Notes: a model not told the origin generated them from the letters alone. Counted from the first letter of the stretch, positions 34,675 to 44,915 are shown. The stretch: DNA of 64,000 nt from Pseudomonadota bacterium (GCA_040752895.1 JBFMHN010000002.1:453157-517156); one strand, 5' to 3'. Numbers and translations are program-made.

Positions 34675-37646
34675 TCAAGCCGTCTCCCAAGCCGCCGCGC
34701 TGCTTCACGATCCCGCCCGGCAAACCCTTCGTCGACGCGCTGGCCGCCGGCCTTCTCGAAGAGACGGCCGCGGACCCTTCCCTTCTTGCCGACTACCGGA
34801 TTTTACTGCCGACCCGCCGCGCCGTCCGCGCGCTTCGCGAAGCCTTCCTTCGCCTGAACGGCGGCCGGCCGATGCTGCTGCCCGCCATGACGCCGATCGG
34901 CGACATCGACGAGGAAGCGCTTTTCTTTGAAACCAGTGCCTTTCCCGAGGCCGAGGCGTCCCTGCCGCCGGCCATCCCGGAGTTACGCCGAAGGCTTCTT
35001 CTGAGCGAGCTCATCCTGCACAAGGGCCTGGCGCGGAAGGACGGCTTGGCACCGCCAAGTCCCGACCAGGCCGCCCTGCTGGCCGCCGAGCTTGGCCGCC
35101 TTCTCGACCGGGTCGAAACCGAACGCCTTTCTTTCGAAGGCCTTTTGAAACTGGCGCCGGAGGACTACGCCTCGCATTGGCAGGAGACGCTCGGCTTCCT
35201 CGGCATCCTGACCGAACACTGGCCGGCGATCCTCATGGCCGAGGGCTGCATCGGTCCGGCCGACCGCCGCAACCGCCTGCTCGAGCTTCAGCTCAAGGCG
35301 TGGATGAAGACGCCGCCGAAGGGCCCGGTCGTGGCGGCGGGTTCGACGGGCAGCATCCCGGCGACGGCGGACCTTTTGAATCGGGTGGGGCGGCTTGCCA
35401 ATGGCCGGCTCGTCCTGCCCGGCCTCGACCGGTTCATGGACGAGGAAAGCTGGGCGAGGCTCGACCCCACCCATCCCCAGTTCGGGCTGAAGCAGCTGCT
35501 CGAACGGCTCGAGATTGCGCGTGCGGCCGTCCGCGACTGGCCGGCCCCCGGCATCGCCGAGACCCCGCCCTTGCGTGCCGAACTGGCCTCGGAACTCATG
35601 CGCCCCGCCGCGACGACCGACGCCTGGCACCGTGGGCGGCGGGAATGGAACGCCGCCCTTCGTGAAGTTTCCTACGTCGAATGCCGGGACCCGACGGAAG
35701 AGGCGGGCATCATCGCCCTGCTGCTGCGCCGCGCGCTTGAGGAAGAAGAAACGCGCGCCGCCCTCGTCACGCCGGACCGCAATCTGGCGCGCCGGGTCGC
35801 TGCCGAGCTTCGGCGCTGGGCAATCGAGGTGGACGATTCCGGCGGCACGCCGCTTGGCGCCACCGCGCCCGGCGCCTTCCTGCGGCTTATCGCGCACCTG
35901 GCGGGGGAAGCGATGGCGCCGGTTCCGCTGCTCGCCTGCTTCAAGCACCCGCTTGCCGTCGGCGGGCTTCCGCCCGGCGCCTTCCGCCGGCAGACCCGCG
36001 CGCTGGAGGCGGCGGTCTTGCGGGGCCCGCGCCCCGGTTCCGGCTTCGAGGGGTTGAAGCGCGCGCTGGAGGCGTCCGGGCACCCGGAGAAAGCAAAACT
36101 GCGGGCCTGGCTTGCGGCGCTGGAGACGGCGGCCAAACCGTTCGTGCAAGCCGTGGCCGGGCGAAAGGCGCGGCTCAAGGATCTTCTCGATGCCCATGTC
36201 CGCTTCGCGGAAAGCCTTGCCGCCACGCCGGAAGAACCATCGGGCAGCCGGCTTTGGGCGGGCGAGGCGGGCGAGGCGTTGGCCGACTTCATCGCCGATC
36301 TCCGGCAGGCGGCGCGAAGCTTTCCCCCGCTCGCCGGCGCTTCCTACGCCGGCCTTTTCGAATCCCTGCTCGCCGGCCACGCCGTTCGCCCAAAGCTCGG
36401 CCAGCATCCGCGAATCCACATCTGGGGGCCGCTGGAAGCGCGGTTGCAGCACGCCGATCTCGTCATCCTCGGCGGCCTTAACGAAGGGACCTGGCCGCCG
36501 GAGGCGGCGGCCGACCCCTGGATGAGCCGTCCGATGCAGGCGAAGTTCGGCCTTCCCCTGCCGGAGCGCCGGATAGGCCTTGCCGCCCATGACTTCGCCC
36601 AGGCCTTCTCGGCGCTGCGCGTCGTGCTGACGCGCGCCGGCCGGGTGGAGAACGTGCCGACGGTGCCGTCGCGCTGGCTGCTTCGGCTCGAAAGCCTGAT
36701 TGGTTCCCTCGAAGCGATCGCGGCGAAGGAGAGCTTGCGTTGGTGCGCGTTTCTCCAGCAGCCGATAGAGACTTTCGCGGCGTGCGCGCCATGCCCGCGC
36801 CCGTTGCTCGCCGCGCGGCCGCGCAAGCTTTCCGTCACCGAGATCGAGACTTGGATGCGGGACCCTTACGCGATCTATGCCCGCCGCATTCTCAAGCTCG
36901 AACCGCTCGACCCGCTCGACGCCGACCCCGGCGCCGCCGAACGCGGGCGCTTCATCCATGAAGCGCTCGACCGCTTCGTCCGCGCCCATCCCGGCCGCTT
37001 GCCGAAGGACGCGGTGGCAAAGCTGCTGGCGATCGGGCGCCAGGTCTTCGGGGCCGCCCTTGCCTATCCCGGCGTCGCCGCCTTCTGGTGGCCGAGGTTC
37101 GAGCGCATCGCCCAGTGGTTTGTCGCCAAGGAAAACGACCGCCGCGCCGGGCTTCTGGAATCCGCGACGGAAGTGCGGGGACGTCTCGTCTTCGAGGCAC
37201 CCGGCGGGGCGTTTCTGCTGACCGCGAAGGCGGACCGCATCGACCGCTTGCGCGAAGGCGGGCTCGTCATCCTCGATTACAAAACGGGCGCGCTGCCCAA
37301 GCCGAAGGACATCGAAGCCGGGCTTTCGCCGCAGCTTCCGCTCGAGGCTGTCCTCGCCGCGGCCGGCGGCTTCGAAGGGCTGGCGAAAGAGGCCGTCGCC
37401 GAGCTTCTCTACCTGCGCCTAAGCGGCGGCACGCCGCCCGGCGAAGAAAAGACAGTGCAGAAAAACCCGGAAAAACTCATGCTCGAAGCAAGGGAAGGGT
37501 TGGCCCGCCTGATCGCGGCCTTCGACGACCCCGCAACGCCCTATCTTTCCGAGCCCCGGCTCACGGTGCGCCCCGCTTACCGCGCCTACGAGCACTTGGC
37601 CCGCGTTCAGGAATGGACGAACCCGCGCGAGGGAGGAGATTCGTGA
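34671..37646 (+). CDS. addB: Double-strand break repair protein AddB
   Basis: A 991-residue subunit of the AddAB helicase-nuclease. The N-terminus is an inactivated helicase-like region: no Walker A is seen (RILLPTRRAVRALREAFLR occupies that area). The C-terminus is a RecB-family nuclease: GRFIHEALDRF, an E in RLVFEAPGG, and the catalytic VILDYKTGALP. The iron-sulfur Cys set known from Bacillus AddB is not evident. Overlaps murU (ATGA) and addA (GTGA). Confidence 0.93.
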   Translation: MIKPSPKPPRCFTIPPGKPFVDALAAGLLEETAADPSLLADYRILLPTRRAVRALREAFLRLNGGRPMLLPAMTPIGDIDEEALFFETSAFPEAEASLPPAIPELRRRLLLSELILHKGLARKDGLAPPSPDQAALLAAELGRLLDRVETERLSFEGLLKLAPEDYASHWQETLGFLGILTEHWPAILMAEGCIGPADRRNRLLELQLKAWMKTPPKGPVVAAGSTGSIPATADLLNRVGRLANGRLVLPGLDRFMDEESWARLDPTHPQFGLKQLLERLEIARAAVRDWPAPGIAETPPLRAELASELMRPAATTDAWHRGRREWNAALREVSYVECRDPTEEAGIIALLLRRALEEEETRAALVTPDRNLARRVAAELRRWAIEVDDSGGTPLGATAPGAFLRLIAHLAGEAMAPVPLLACFKHPLAVGGLPPGAFRRQTRALEAAVLRGPRPGSGFEGLKRALEASGHPEKAKLRAWLAALETAAKPFVQAVAGRKARLKDLLDAHVRFAESLAATPEEPSGSRLWAGEAGEALADFIADLRQAARSFPPLAGASYAGLFESLLAGHAVRPKLGQHPRIHIWGPLEARLQHADLVILGGLNEGTWPPEAAADPWMSRPMQAKFGLPLPERRIGLAAHDFAQAFSALRVVLTRAGRVENVPTVPSRWLLRLESLIGSLEAIAAKESLRWCAFLQQPIETFAACAPCPRPLLAARPRKLSVTEIETWMRDPYAIYARRILKLEPLDPLDADPGAAERGRFIHEALDRFVRAHPGRLPKDAVAKLLAIGRQVFGAALAYPGVAAFWWPRFERIAQWFVAKENDRRAGLLESATEVRGRLVFEAPGGAFLLTAKADRIDRLREGGLVILDYKTGALPKPKDIEAGLSPQLPLEAVLAAAGGFEGLAKEAVAELLYLRLSGGTPPGEEKTVQKNPEKLMLEAREGLARLIAAFDDPATPYLSEPRLTVRPAYRAYEHLARVQEWTNPREGGDS

Positions 37647-40600
37647 AGGCGGAAAAATACGGGAACCAGCAGGCGGCGGCCAACCCAAAACTTTCCGTCT
37701 GGGTGCGGGCAAACGCCGGCACCGGCAAGACGCACGTGCTGATGAACCGCGTGCTGCGCCTTCTTCTCGACGGCGCGCCGCCCTCGAAAATTCTCTGCCT
37801 CACCTTCACGAAGGCCGCCGCCGCCGAAATGGCGCAGCGCATTTACAAGGAACTCGGCGCCTGGACGCGGCTGGACGACAAGACCCTTGCGGAAAAGCTC
37901 GACGCGCTTCGCGGCAAGGCCCCGTCGGCCGAAGACCTGTCGAAGGCGCGGCAGCTTTTCGCCCATGCCCTCGATGTGCCGGGCGGCCTCAAACTTCAGA
38001 CAATCCACGGCTTCTGCGAATCCCTTCTCGCCCGCTTTCCGGTCGAGGCCGGCGTCGTTCCGCACTTCACCGTGGCCGATGAACGCGCCGCCGCCGAATT
38101 GCTTCGGGAGGCGCGCGAGAGGGTTTTTCTCGCGGCGGGCAAAGCGGCAGGCTCGGCCCTCGCCGCCGCCCTTCAAGAAGTAACGGCGCAGGTGGCGGAG
38201 GGAAAGTTCCTCACCGTTCTGGAAGCCCTGGTCGGGGAGCGCGGCAAACTCCGCCGCGGGCTTGCCCGGTACGGCGGCGCGAACGGCCTTGCGCGCGTCG
38301 TCCGGGAACGCCTCGGCCTCGGGCCGGACGAAGACAGGTCCGCGATTCTTGGCGCCGCCGCGCAAGACAAGGCTTTCGATGGCAAGGCGTTGCGGCGGGT
38401 CGCGCGCGGGTTGAGCGAAGGCAGTGTGACCGACCAGGCGCGTGGGGCAAAGCTCGCCGCCTGGCTTGGCGCTTCGGCGGCCGAACGGAAGGAAGGCTTC
38501 GACGCCTATCTCGAGGTCTTCTTTATCGGCGGCGGCAAAGGCAAGCGCCGCGCCGAGCTCGCTTACACGGCGACCCTGGAACGGTGCCCGGATGCGATTG
38601 AAATCTTGGCGGCGGAGGCGGACCGGCTGGACGCCCTGCGCGAAAAATTGAAAGCCCTCGCCATGGCCCGCGCCAGCCAAGCCCTGGTCGGTATTGGCAA
38701 GGCGCTGCTCGAGGCGTACGAGGATTTGAAACGGCAGGCCGCCCTTCTCGATTACGACGACCTCATCTTCGAGGCCCGCCGCCTGCTCGAGCGGGAAGGG
38801 ATTGCGCCCTGGGTGCTCTACAAGCTCGACGGCGGCATCGACCATATCCTGGTGGACGAGGCGCAGGACACCAACCCGGACCAGTGGCGGGTCATCGCGG
38901 CGTTGGCCTCCGAGTTCTTTACCGGCGCCGGCGCGCGGGAAAATTTGCGCACGGTCTTCGCGGTGGGCGACGTCAAGCAATCCATCTTCGGTTTCCAGCG
39001 CGCCGACCCCGAAGCCTTCGCCGCCATGCGGGACCATTTCGCCGCCCGCGTCCAGGCGGCGGACGAACAATGGCGGGATGTGCCGCTCGAACTTTCCTTC
39101 CGTTCCGCGCCGGCGATCCTGCAGGCGGTGGACGCGGTTTTTTGCCGGGACGACGCCCGCGACGGGGTGGCGTTCGGGGTTGCGCGGATCCAGCACAAGC
39201 CTGAGCGGCAGGGCCAGGCCGGCCGCGTCGAGCTGTGGCCGCCGGAGCGGGAGGAGAAGCCCGCGCCGGAAAAGCCCTGGACGCTTCCTCTCGAACAGCT
39301 TTCCGCGGACGCGCCGGAAAGCCGCCTTGCGAAAAAGATCGCGGCCCAGATCCGGACCTGGCTCGATACCGGTGAACGGCTTCCTTCCCGTGACCGCGCG
39401 ATCCGTCCCGGCGATATTTTGATTCTCGTCCGGCGGCGCCACTCCTTCTTCGAGGAACTCGTGCGCACGCTGAAAGAGCACGATATCCCGGTCGCCGGTC
39501 TCGATCGCATGGTGCTAACCCGGCAGCTCGCGGTCCGCGACCTGATCGCGTTCGGGCATTTCGTCCTGCTGCCGGAGGACGACTTGACGCTCGCCACCGT
39601 GTTGAAAAGCCCCCTCGTCGGTCTCGATGAGGACGCACTCTTCGAGCTTGCCCATGGGCGGCAAGGCACGCTTTGGGAGGCGTTGTGCGCTTGCCGCGCG
39701 AAGTGCGAGAAATTTGCCAGCGCCCACGCCCTGCTTGCGGCCTGGCTTGCGAAGGCGGACTTCGTGCCGCCTTTCGAGTTTTTTGCTTCCCTTCTCGGGC
39801 CTTCCGGCGCCCGCACGCGTCTTGTCGCGCGCTTGGGCCGCGAGGCGAACGACCCGATGGACGAATTCTTAAGTCTCGCCTTGGCTTACGAAAAGCTGCA
39901 CGCGCCTTCCCTCGAAGGGTTCCTTCATTGGCTCGCGGCCGGCAAGTCGGAGATCAAGCGCGACCTAGAACGCGGCCGGGACGAGGTTCGCGTCATGACG
40001 GTTCACGGCGCGAAGGGCCTCGAAGCGCCGATCGTTTTTCTGCCCGATACTTGCCAGATGCCGCGCCCGCAGGAGGACAATCCCCTTCTCTGGCTCGAAG
40101 GCGACGTTCTTCTCTGGCCGCCGCGCCGTGAACATGAGGTGGGCGCCGCCCGCGCCGCCCGCGCCGCCCAGGCGCGCCGCCGCGATCAGGAATACCACCG
40201 CCTCCTTTACGTGGCGATGACGCGGGCCGAAGACCGGCTCTATATCGGCGGCTGGGAGAAGAAGGCCGCCGGTTGCTGGTACGACCTCATTCGCCAGGGC
40301 CTCGAAGGGATCGCCAAGCCGGTCACGCTGGTCGGCGGAGAGGAAGGCTTGCGGCTCGAGACGCCCCAGAAGCGGCAGCCCAAGGCGAAGGCTGAAGCCG
40401 CCGAAACCACCATATCGGTGGTGAGTGGCCTGCCGGACTGGGCGCGGAAGGCGCCGAGGCCCGAGCCCGCGCGGGTGCGGACCTTGAGCCCGTCGCGCGC
40501 CGCCCTTTCCGAGCCGCCGGTCCGCTCCCCGGTCGGCGCCGACGAGGGTTTGCGCTTCCGGCGCGGCCGGCTCGTCCACCGGCTCCTGCAATTCCTGCCC

Positions 40601-41044
40601 GGATTGCCGCAAGCCGATCGCCCAGCCGCCCTCCGGCGCTACCTTTCCCAGCCCGCCCTCGCCCTTAGGGAAGCCGCCGGGGCCGACATCGCGGCGGAGG
40701 TGATGGCGGTTCTTGAGGCCGGCGACTTCGCGCCCATATTCGGGCGGGGAAGCCGCGCCGAGGTGCCGATCGTGGGCGAAGTGAATGGGCAGGTCATCGC
40801 GGGCCAGGTGGATCGTCTTCTGGTCACCGACGATTTAATTCTCGTTGTTGATTACAAGACGCAGCGCACCCCGCCCGAGACGGCGGCGGAGACGCCCGAA
40901 ATTTACCTTCGCCAGATGGCCGCCTATACCGGCCTGCTCGCGAAAATCTACCCGGGACGCCGGGTGCGGGCGGCGCTGCTCTGGACGGATGGGCCTAAGC
41001 TCGTGCCCTTAAAGGAGGAATGGCTGCGGCCTTACGCGCCTTGA
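37643..41044 (+). CDS. addA: Double-strand break repair helicase AddA
   Basis: A 1133-residue UvrD-like helicase with C-terminal nuclease. Walker A is ANAGTGKTHVLMNR, motif Ia LTFTKAAAAEMAQRI, Walker B ILVDEAQDTNPDQW, motif III GDVKQSIFGFQ, motif V VMTVHGAKGLEAPIVFLPD, motif VI LLYVAMTRAEDRLYI, and the nuclease motif LVVDYKTQRTPP. GTG 37643 overlaps the addB stop; the long upstream extension of the frame is antisense-free shadow inside addB. Together with AddB it processes broken DNA ends for RecA. Confidence 0.94.
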   Translation: MKAEKYGNQQAAANPKLSVWVRANAGTGKTHVLMNRVLRLLLDGAPPSKILCLTFTKAAAAEMAQRIYKELGAWTRLDDKTLAEKLDALRGKAPSAEDLSKARQLFAHALDVPGGLKLQTIHGFCESLLARFPVEAGVVPHFTVADERAAAELLREARERVFLAAGKAAGSALAAALQEVTAQVAEGKFLTVLEALVGERGKLRRGLARYGGANGLARVVRERLGLGPDEDRSAILGAAAQDKAFDGKALRRVARGLSEGSVTDQARGAKLAAWLGASAAERKEGFDAYLEVFFIGGGKGKRRAELAYTATLERCPDAIEILAAEADRLDALREKLKALAMARASQALVGIGKALLEAYEDLKRQAALLDYDDLIFEARRLLEREGIAPWVLYKLDGGIDHILVDEAQDTNPDQWRVIAALASEFFTGAGARENLRTVFAVGDVKQSIFGFQRADPEAFAAMRDHFAARVQAADEQWRDVPLELSFRSAPAILQAVDAVFCRDDARDGVAFGVARIQHKPERQGQAGRVELWPPEREEKPAPEKPWTLPLEQLSADAPESRLAKKIAAQIRTWLDTGERLPSRDRAIRPGDILILVRRRHSFFEELVRTLKEHDIPVAGLDRMVLTRQLAVRDLIAFGHFVLLPEDDLTLATVLKSPLVGLDEDALFELAHGRQGTLWEALCACRAKCEKFASAHALLAAWLAKADFVPPFEFFASLLGPSGARTRLVARLGREANDPMDEFLSLALAYEKLHAPSLEGFLHWLAAGKSEIKRDLERGRDEVRVMTVHGAKGLEAPIVFLPDTCQMPRPQEDNPLLWLEGDVLLWPPRREHEVGAARAARAAQARRRDQEYHRLLYVAMTRAEDRLYIGGWEKKAAGCWYDLIRQGLEGIAKPVTLVGGEEGLRLETPQKRQPKAKAEAAETTISVVSGLPDWARKAPRPEPARVRTLSPSRAALSEPPVRSPVGADEGLRFRRGRLVHRLLQFLPGLPQADRPAALRRYLSQPALALREAAGADIAAEVMAVLEAGDFAPIFGRGSRAEVPIVGEVNGQVIAGQVDRLLVTDDLILVVDYKTQRTPPETAAETPEIYLRQMAAYTGLLAKIYPGRRVRAALLWTDGPKLVPLKEEWLRPYAP

Positions 41045-41104
41045 CGCTTCTCCTGCAGCCACCTAGATTCGAGCGGCCTTAAAGAAAAAAAGACGGGAGA
41101 AAGC

Positions 41105-41425
41105 ATGAGCATTACCCACGTGACGGACGCCTCTTTCGAAAAGGACGTTCTCAACGCCGCCGGTCCGGTCCTGGTCGATTTCTGGGCCGAATGGTGCGGG
41201 CCCTGCAAGCAGATCGCGCCGATCCTGGAACAGATCGGCCAGGAGATGGGGGATCGCGTTTCGATCGCCAAGGTCGATATCGACAGCAACCCGCAAACGC
41301 CGACCCGCTATGGCGTGCGCGGCATCCCGACCCTCATTCTGTTCAAGGGCGGCGAGGTGGCGGGCGTGCGCGTCGGCGCCATGCCGAAAAGCAAGATCGA
41401 GGAATGGATCGAATCGATCCTTTGA
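41105..41425 (+). CDS. trxA: Thioredoxin
   Basis: A 106-residue thioredoxin with VDFWAEWCGPCKQIAP (active site WCGPCK) and the cis-Pro loop YGVRGIPTLILF. A Shine-Dalgarno GGGAGAAAG precedes ATG 41105. It starts 60 bp after addA and is followed by a strong terminator. Confidence 0.96.
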   Translation: MSITHVTDASFEKDVLNAAGPVLVDFWAEWCGPCKQIAPILEQIGQEMGDRVSIAKVDIDSNPQTPTRYGVRGIPTLILFKGGEVAGVRVGAMPKSKIEEWIESIL

Positions 41426-41449
41426 AACTTCGGATACCCGCGCGCGCCC

Positions 41450-41476
41450 AAAAAACCCGCCGCTAGGCGGGTTTTT
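41450..41476. terminator. Bidirectional terminator between trxA and the MarR gene
   Basis: CCCGCC (41456-41461) / GGCGGG (41466-41471) with a GCTA loop, flanked by A6 (41450-41455) and T5 (41472-41476). It can stop both convergent transcripts; its last base is the first base of the MarR gene's stop codon. Confidence 0.85.
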
Positions 41477-41835
41477 CATGCGTCCGCCGCGCCCGTTCCG
41501 GCGGCCGCCCGCAAGGTGGCGTCGGCGAATTCCCGCAAATAGACGGACCCCTTGACCGTCCGCTGGACGAGAACGTTCCGGCGGTCGCTGTCGTCCCGCT
41601 TGCGTCGGGCGAGATCAAGCAGGCCCAAGCGATCGAGCGCGCGGGTCACGGCTGGCTTCGAGACATGGAGTTGCGCCGCCAGGCCCCGCACGGTGTGGGG
41701 CGGCGGCGTCAGGTAAACGGTGAGCAGGATGGCGAACTGGCGCGTCGTCAAATCCGGCGTCTCGCGGCGGAGGCTTTGCACGATCGTCTCCCGCCAGAGA
41801 TTGAGCATCGCGATAGGGTCGGGAGCACTCGCCAT
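41476..41835 (-). CDS. MarR-family transcriptional regulator
   Basis: A 119-residue winged-helix protein. The DNA-binding core is LTTRQFAILLTVYLTPPPHTVRGLAAQL, then the recognition helix HVSKPAVTRALDRLGLLD and the wing ARRKRDDSDRRNVLVQRT with the D-x-R-D/S-x-R salt-bridge pattern of MarR proteins. I chose ATG 41835; the frame is open to 41913 but those residues do not look like family sequence. Ligand and targets unknown. It is divergent from rlmI, whose promoter shares the 125-bp gap. Confidence 0.82.
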   Translation of the reverse strand: MASAPDPIAMLNLWRETIVQSLRRETPDLTTRQFAILLTVYLTPPPHTVRGLAAQLHVSKPAVTRALDRLGLLDLARRKRDDSDRRNVLVQRTVKGSVYLREFADATLRAAAGTGAADA

Positions 41836-41960
41836 CGAAGGACGGCTCGGTCGTTTCGGCTGCGAAACTGAATTCCACCACAAAGCGGGAAGGGGGGCAA
41901 GGCGGGCGCGCATCCTTAGAGGCCCTCGACGCCGCTCGCCACCCGCGCTAGGAAGGCCCT

Positions 41961-43151
41961 ATGCTCACCCTTTGCCTGAAGAAACGCGCCGCCGCCCGCA
42001 TCCGCGGCGGCCACCCCTGGATCTTCCGCGACGACATTGCGCTTACCTCCGAACTCGAACTCGCCCCGCCCGGCAGCTTGGCCCGGGTGGTGGACCCGCA
42101 AAGCCGCGCCCTGGGCATCGCCACTTTCTCGCCTTCGCCCACCCTTGCCGCCCGGCTGCTTAGCCGCAACCCCCGCCAGGCCATCGATCTGCCCTTCTTC
42201 CGCCGCCGGGTGGAAAAGGCGCTGGCGCAGCGCGAACGCCACTTCGGGGAACCGTTTTACCGGCTCATCTACGCCGACAGCGACGGTTTCCCCGGCCTTG
42301 TCGTCGATCGCTTCGGCCCTTACCTCGCCTGTCGGGTCACGACGGCCGGCATGTGGCGACTTCTTCCCTTGTGGCGTGCGGCGCTTCTTGCCGTGCTGGC
42401 GCCCAAGGGGCTTGTCATCGATCATTCCGATCCTTTGCTCGCCGGCGAGGGCGTTCCCTCCGGTCTCGCTATCGAGGGCGAGGTGCCGGACACCGTGCCG
42501 GTGCACGAAGGTGCTCGCCGCTACGTCGCGGACCTCCGCCATGGGCAGAAGACGGGCTGGTTTTTCGACCAGCGCGCCAACCACGACTACGTGCAGAGCG
42601 TGGCGGCAGGCGCGCGCGTGCTCGATCTCTATTGCCACGCCGGCGGTTTCGGCATCGCGGCTGCGGTTGGCGGCGCGCACGAGGTGACGATGGTGGACAG
42701 CTCCGAACTTGCGCTCTCGCTCGCGTGTGCCTCGGCGGCGGCAAGCGGGGTCGGCGAACGCTGCCGCGGGATGCGCGCCGAGGTCTTCGCCGATCTTGAA
42801 GCGCGCCGCGCGGCGGGTGAGAGCTACGACCTCGTCATCGCCGACCCGCCCGCCTTCATCAAGACCCGCGCCCATGTCGGCCAGGGCCTCAAGGGCTATG
42901 CGAAGCTTGCCCATCTGGCGGCTGGCGTCACCGCGCGCGGCGGGCTGCTGTGCCTGGCGTCGTGCTCCCATCACGCCGGCCCGGCTGCCTTCCGGCGGGC
43001 CTGCGAGAAAGGCCTGAAGGCCTCGGGCCGCGCCTTTACGCTCGCCCACCATGCCGGTGCCGCCCGCGACCATCCGGTGCATCCGAAATTGCCGGAAAGC
43101 CGTTACCTGACGTTTCTCGCCTACCGTCTCGACGGGGCGGGGATGTGCTAG
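41961..43151 (+). CDS. rlmI: Class I rRNA methyltransferase, RlmI family (cytosine-C5)
   Basis: A 396-residue protein with an N-terminal PUA-like domain (KKRAAARIRGGHPWIFRDDI), a linker with GLVVDRFG, and a Rossmann methyltransferase. The family block KTGWFFDQRANH is followed by motif I VLDLYCHAGGFGI, then DLVIADPPAF and LCLASCSHH with the catalytic Cys. E. coli RlmI makes m5C1962 in 23S rRNA; other members of the family differ in target, so the exact base is an inference. Confidence 0.88.
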   Translation: MLTLCLKKRAAARIRGGHPWIFRDDIALTSELELAPPGSLARVVDPQSRALGIATFSPSPTLAARLLSRNPRQAIDLPFFRRRVEKALAQRERHFGEPFYRLIYADSDGFPGLVVDRFGPYLACRVTTAGMWRLLPLWRAALLAVLAPKGLVIDHSDPLLAGEGVPSGLAIEGEVPDTVPVHEGARRYVADLRHGQKTGWFFDQRANHDYVQSVAAGARVLDLYCHAGGFGIAAAVGGAHEVTMVDSSELALSLACASAAASGVGERCRGMRAEVFADLEARRAAGESYDLVIADPPAFIKTRAHVGQGLKGYAKLAHLAAGVTARGGLLCLASCSHHAGPAAFRRACEKGLKASGRAFTLAHHAGAARDHPVHPKLPESRYLTFLAYRLDGAGMC

Positions 43152-43200
43152 CTTGGGCTTGCGAAGCTGGGGTTACGAAGGGGAAGCGGCGGGCGTGTCG

Positions 43201-44388
43201 ATGGCCGATTTCGATCCGGATTTTCCGTTTGCCGGGCTTCGCGTGCTCGAGATCGCGCAAGGCATCGCGGCGCCGGGGGCGGGCGCGCTGCTTGCCGCCT
43301 ATGGCGCCGACGTTATCAAGGTCGAGGATCTGGCGGGCGACTGGGCGCGGGGGCTAGGGAGGCCCTTCGGCGATCTTTGCGCGGCCTTCGTCGCCGTTAA
43401 CCGGGGAAAACGCAGCTTCGCCCTCGACCTGCGGTCGGAAGCGGCGCGCGGGGTTTTGAAAACGCTCGCCCTGCGGGCCGATGTCTTTCTCCAGAACTTC
43501 CGCCCCGGGGTCATGGACCGCTTAGGCCTTGCTTACGCTGACCTCGGCCCTTCGCGCCCGGGCCTCGTGTACGCCTCGCTTTCCGGCTTTGGAACCGAAG
43601 GCCCCTACCGCGACCGCCCGGCCACCGATTCGGTTCTTCAGGCGATGAGCGGCATCCTGGCGCTCAACCGCGGCGACGACGGCCGCCCCCATAAGATGGA
43701 AATCCCCGTCGTCGATCTGGCCAGCGCGCTCAATCTCTTTCAGGCGATCGCGATGGCTCTCTTCGTGCGCGCAAGAACGGGCCGGGGGCGCCTCATCGAG
43801 GCCTCGCTCCTTGAGACCGCAGCCTGGCTGCAGGCGGCAAACCTGGCCGAGCACGCCGCCACCTCGGGCGCGCCGCCGGCGCCGCTCACTACACCCTCGG
43901 CCGTCTTCGAGACAGCGGACGGCCTGCTCGTCGTCGTCGCCTTCGGGGACGACCAGTTCGCAAGGCTGTGCGGGGCGCTTCGCCAGAACGCGCTGGCCGA
44001 AGACCCGCGCTTTGCCACCGCCCAAGCCCGCATCCTGAACCGCGAGGCGCTCGTGCCGCTGCTCGCGGCGGGCTTCCTTGCCCGCTCGACCGCCGCCTGG
44101 GAGGAAGCCCTTGGCGCGGCCGACATTCTGCATTTCCGGGTGAACGATATCGCGGCCTTCTTGCGTGACCCGCAAACGACGGGTCTTTTCGCGACGGCCG
44201 GCCAAGGGACGATGGGGCGCTTGCCGGTTCCCCGCGTCGTGGGAACGCGCGCCCTTCCCGACGGTGCGGCCGGCATACAGGCGCCCCATCTCGGCGCTCA
44301 CGGACGCGAGGTCCTGCGGGAGCTTGGCCTGGCCGAGCTGGAGATCGAACGGCTTTGCGCGGCGGGTATCGTAGGCCAGCCGCGCTAG
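43201..44388 (+). CDS. CaiB/BaiF (family III) CoA-transferase
   Basis: A 395-residue protein that moves CoA between carboxylic acids through an Asp-acyl intermediate. LRVLEIAQGIAAPGAGALLAAYGADVIKVE is the N-terminal signature, NRGKRSFALDL and FLQNFRPGVMDRLGL follow, and the catalytic Asp is D172 in PVVDLASALN. Start ATG 43201 gives the family N-terminus; an upstream GTG at 43153 is less likely. Substrates unknown; no acyl-CoA pathway gene is adjacent. Confidence 0.87.
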   Translation: MADFDPDFPFAGLRVLEIAQGIAAPGAGALLAAYGADVIKVEDLAGDWARGLGRPFGDLCAAFVAVNRGKRSFALDLRSEAARGVLKTLALRADVFLQNFRPGVMDRLGLAYADLGPSRPGLVYASLSGFGTEGPYRDRPATDSVLQAMSGILALNRGDDGRPHKMEIPVVDLASALNLFQAIAMALFVRARTGRGRLIEASLLETAAWLQAANLAEHAATSGAPPAPLTTPSAVFETADGLLVVVAFGDDQFARLCGALRQNALAEDPRFATAQARILNREALVPLLAAGFLARSTAAWEEALGAADILHFRVNDIAAFLRDPQTTGLFATAGQGTMGRLPVPRVVGTRALPDGAAGIQAPHLGAHGREVLRELGLAELEIERLCAAGIVGQPR

Positions 44389-44453
44389 GGGCCGGCCCGC
44401 TCGGCGAAGGAGAAGGCGGCAAGCAGGCCGGCGATCAGAAACGCAACCGGCGC

Positions 44454-44915
44454 CTACAGCCGATCGATTTCGTATTCCTCGCAGGAATAGCCGAGCTGGG
44501 AGAAGCCTTCTTCGAGGAAGTCGCCGAGAAGGGGCGTGCCGACGAGGTAGGCAATCACTTTTTTGTCGAGGGTTTCCCTGGCTTCGGCAAGGATGTCCGG
44601 CCAGTCCTCGGCCGTGTAGTCCTCGCGCCCGAGCCACACCATGGCCAGCACCTCCGCGAGTTCGTCCTCGTTCAGGTTCTCGAGCGCGCTTGTCAACTCC
44701 TGCAGCGTGGGATCGTCGGCGTAGTCTTCGAGAATCTCGATGTCCCGGTCGTCGGTCGGGTTGTCGCCGGTGTCGAGCCCGGCCGGCGCCACCTTGACGT
44801 CGAATTCGCGCGCCTTGATGATGATGTAGCAAATCTTTTCGGGGCTGACGGTTAAAACGTCTCCCTCGCCGTTTGGCTCGGCCACGCCTGCCCCCTCGGT
44901 TTTCTTTTCGGCCAT
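44454..44915 (-). CDS. DUF3775 family protein
   Basis: A 153-residue acidic cytoplasmic protein (pI low, many D/E). TVSPEKICYIIIKAREFDVKV at the N-terminus and ELAEVLAMVWLGREDY, DLLAEAR-like DWPDILAEARE and YLVGTPLLGDFLEEGF are typical of the DUF3775 family in alphaproteobacteria. Function unknown. It converges on the CoA-transferase gene 65 bp away. Confidence 0.8.
   Translation of the reverse strand: MAEKKTEGAGVAEPNGEGDVLTVSPEKICYIIIKAREFDVKVAPAGLDTGDNPTDDRDIEILEDYADDPTLQELTSALENLNEDELAEVLAMVWLGREDYTAEDWPDILAEARETLDKKVIAYLVGTPLLGDFLEEGFSQLGYSCEEYEIDRL

Noticed and set aside
37088..37642. N-terminal extension of addA by 185 residues
   Set aside because: This part lies within addB in another frame and is Arg-rich shadow; AddA family N-termini begin at about 37643.
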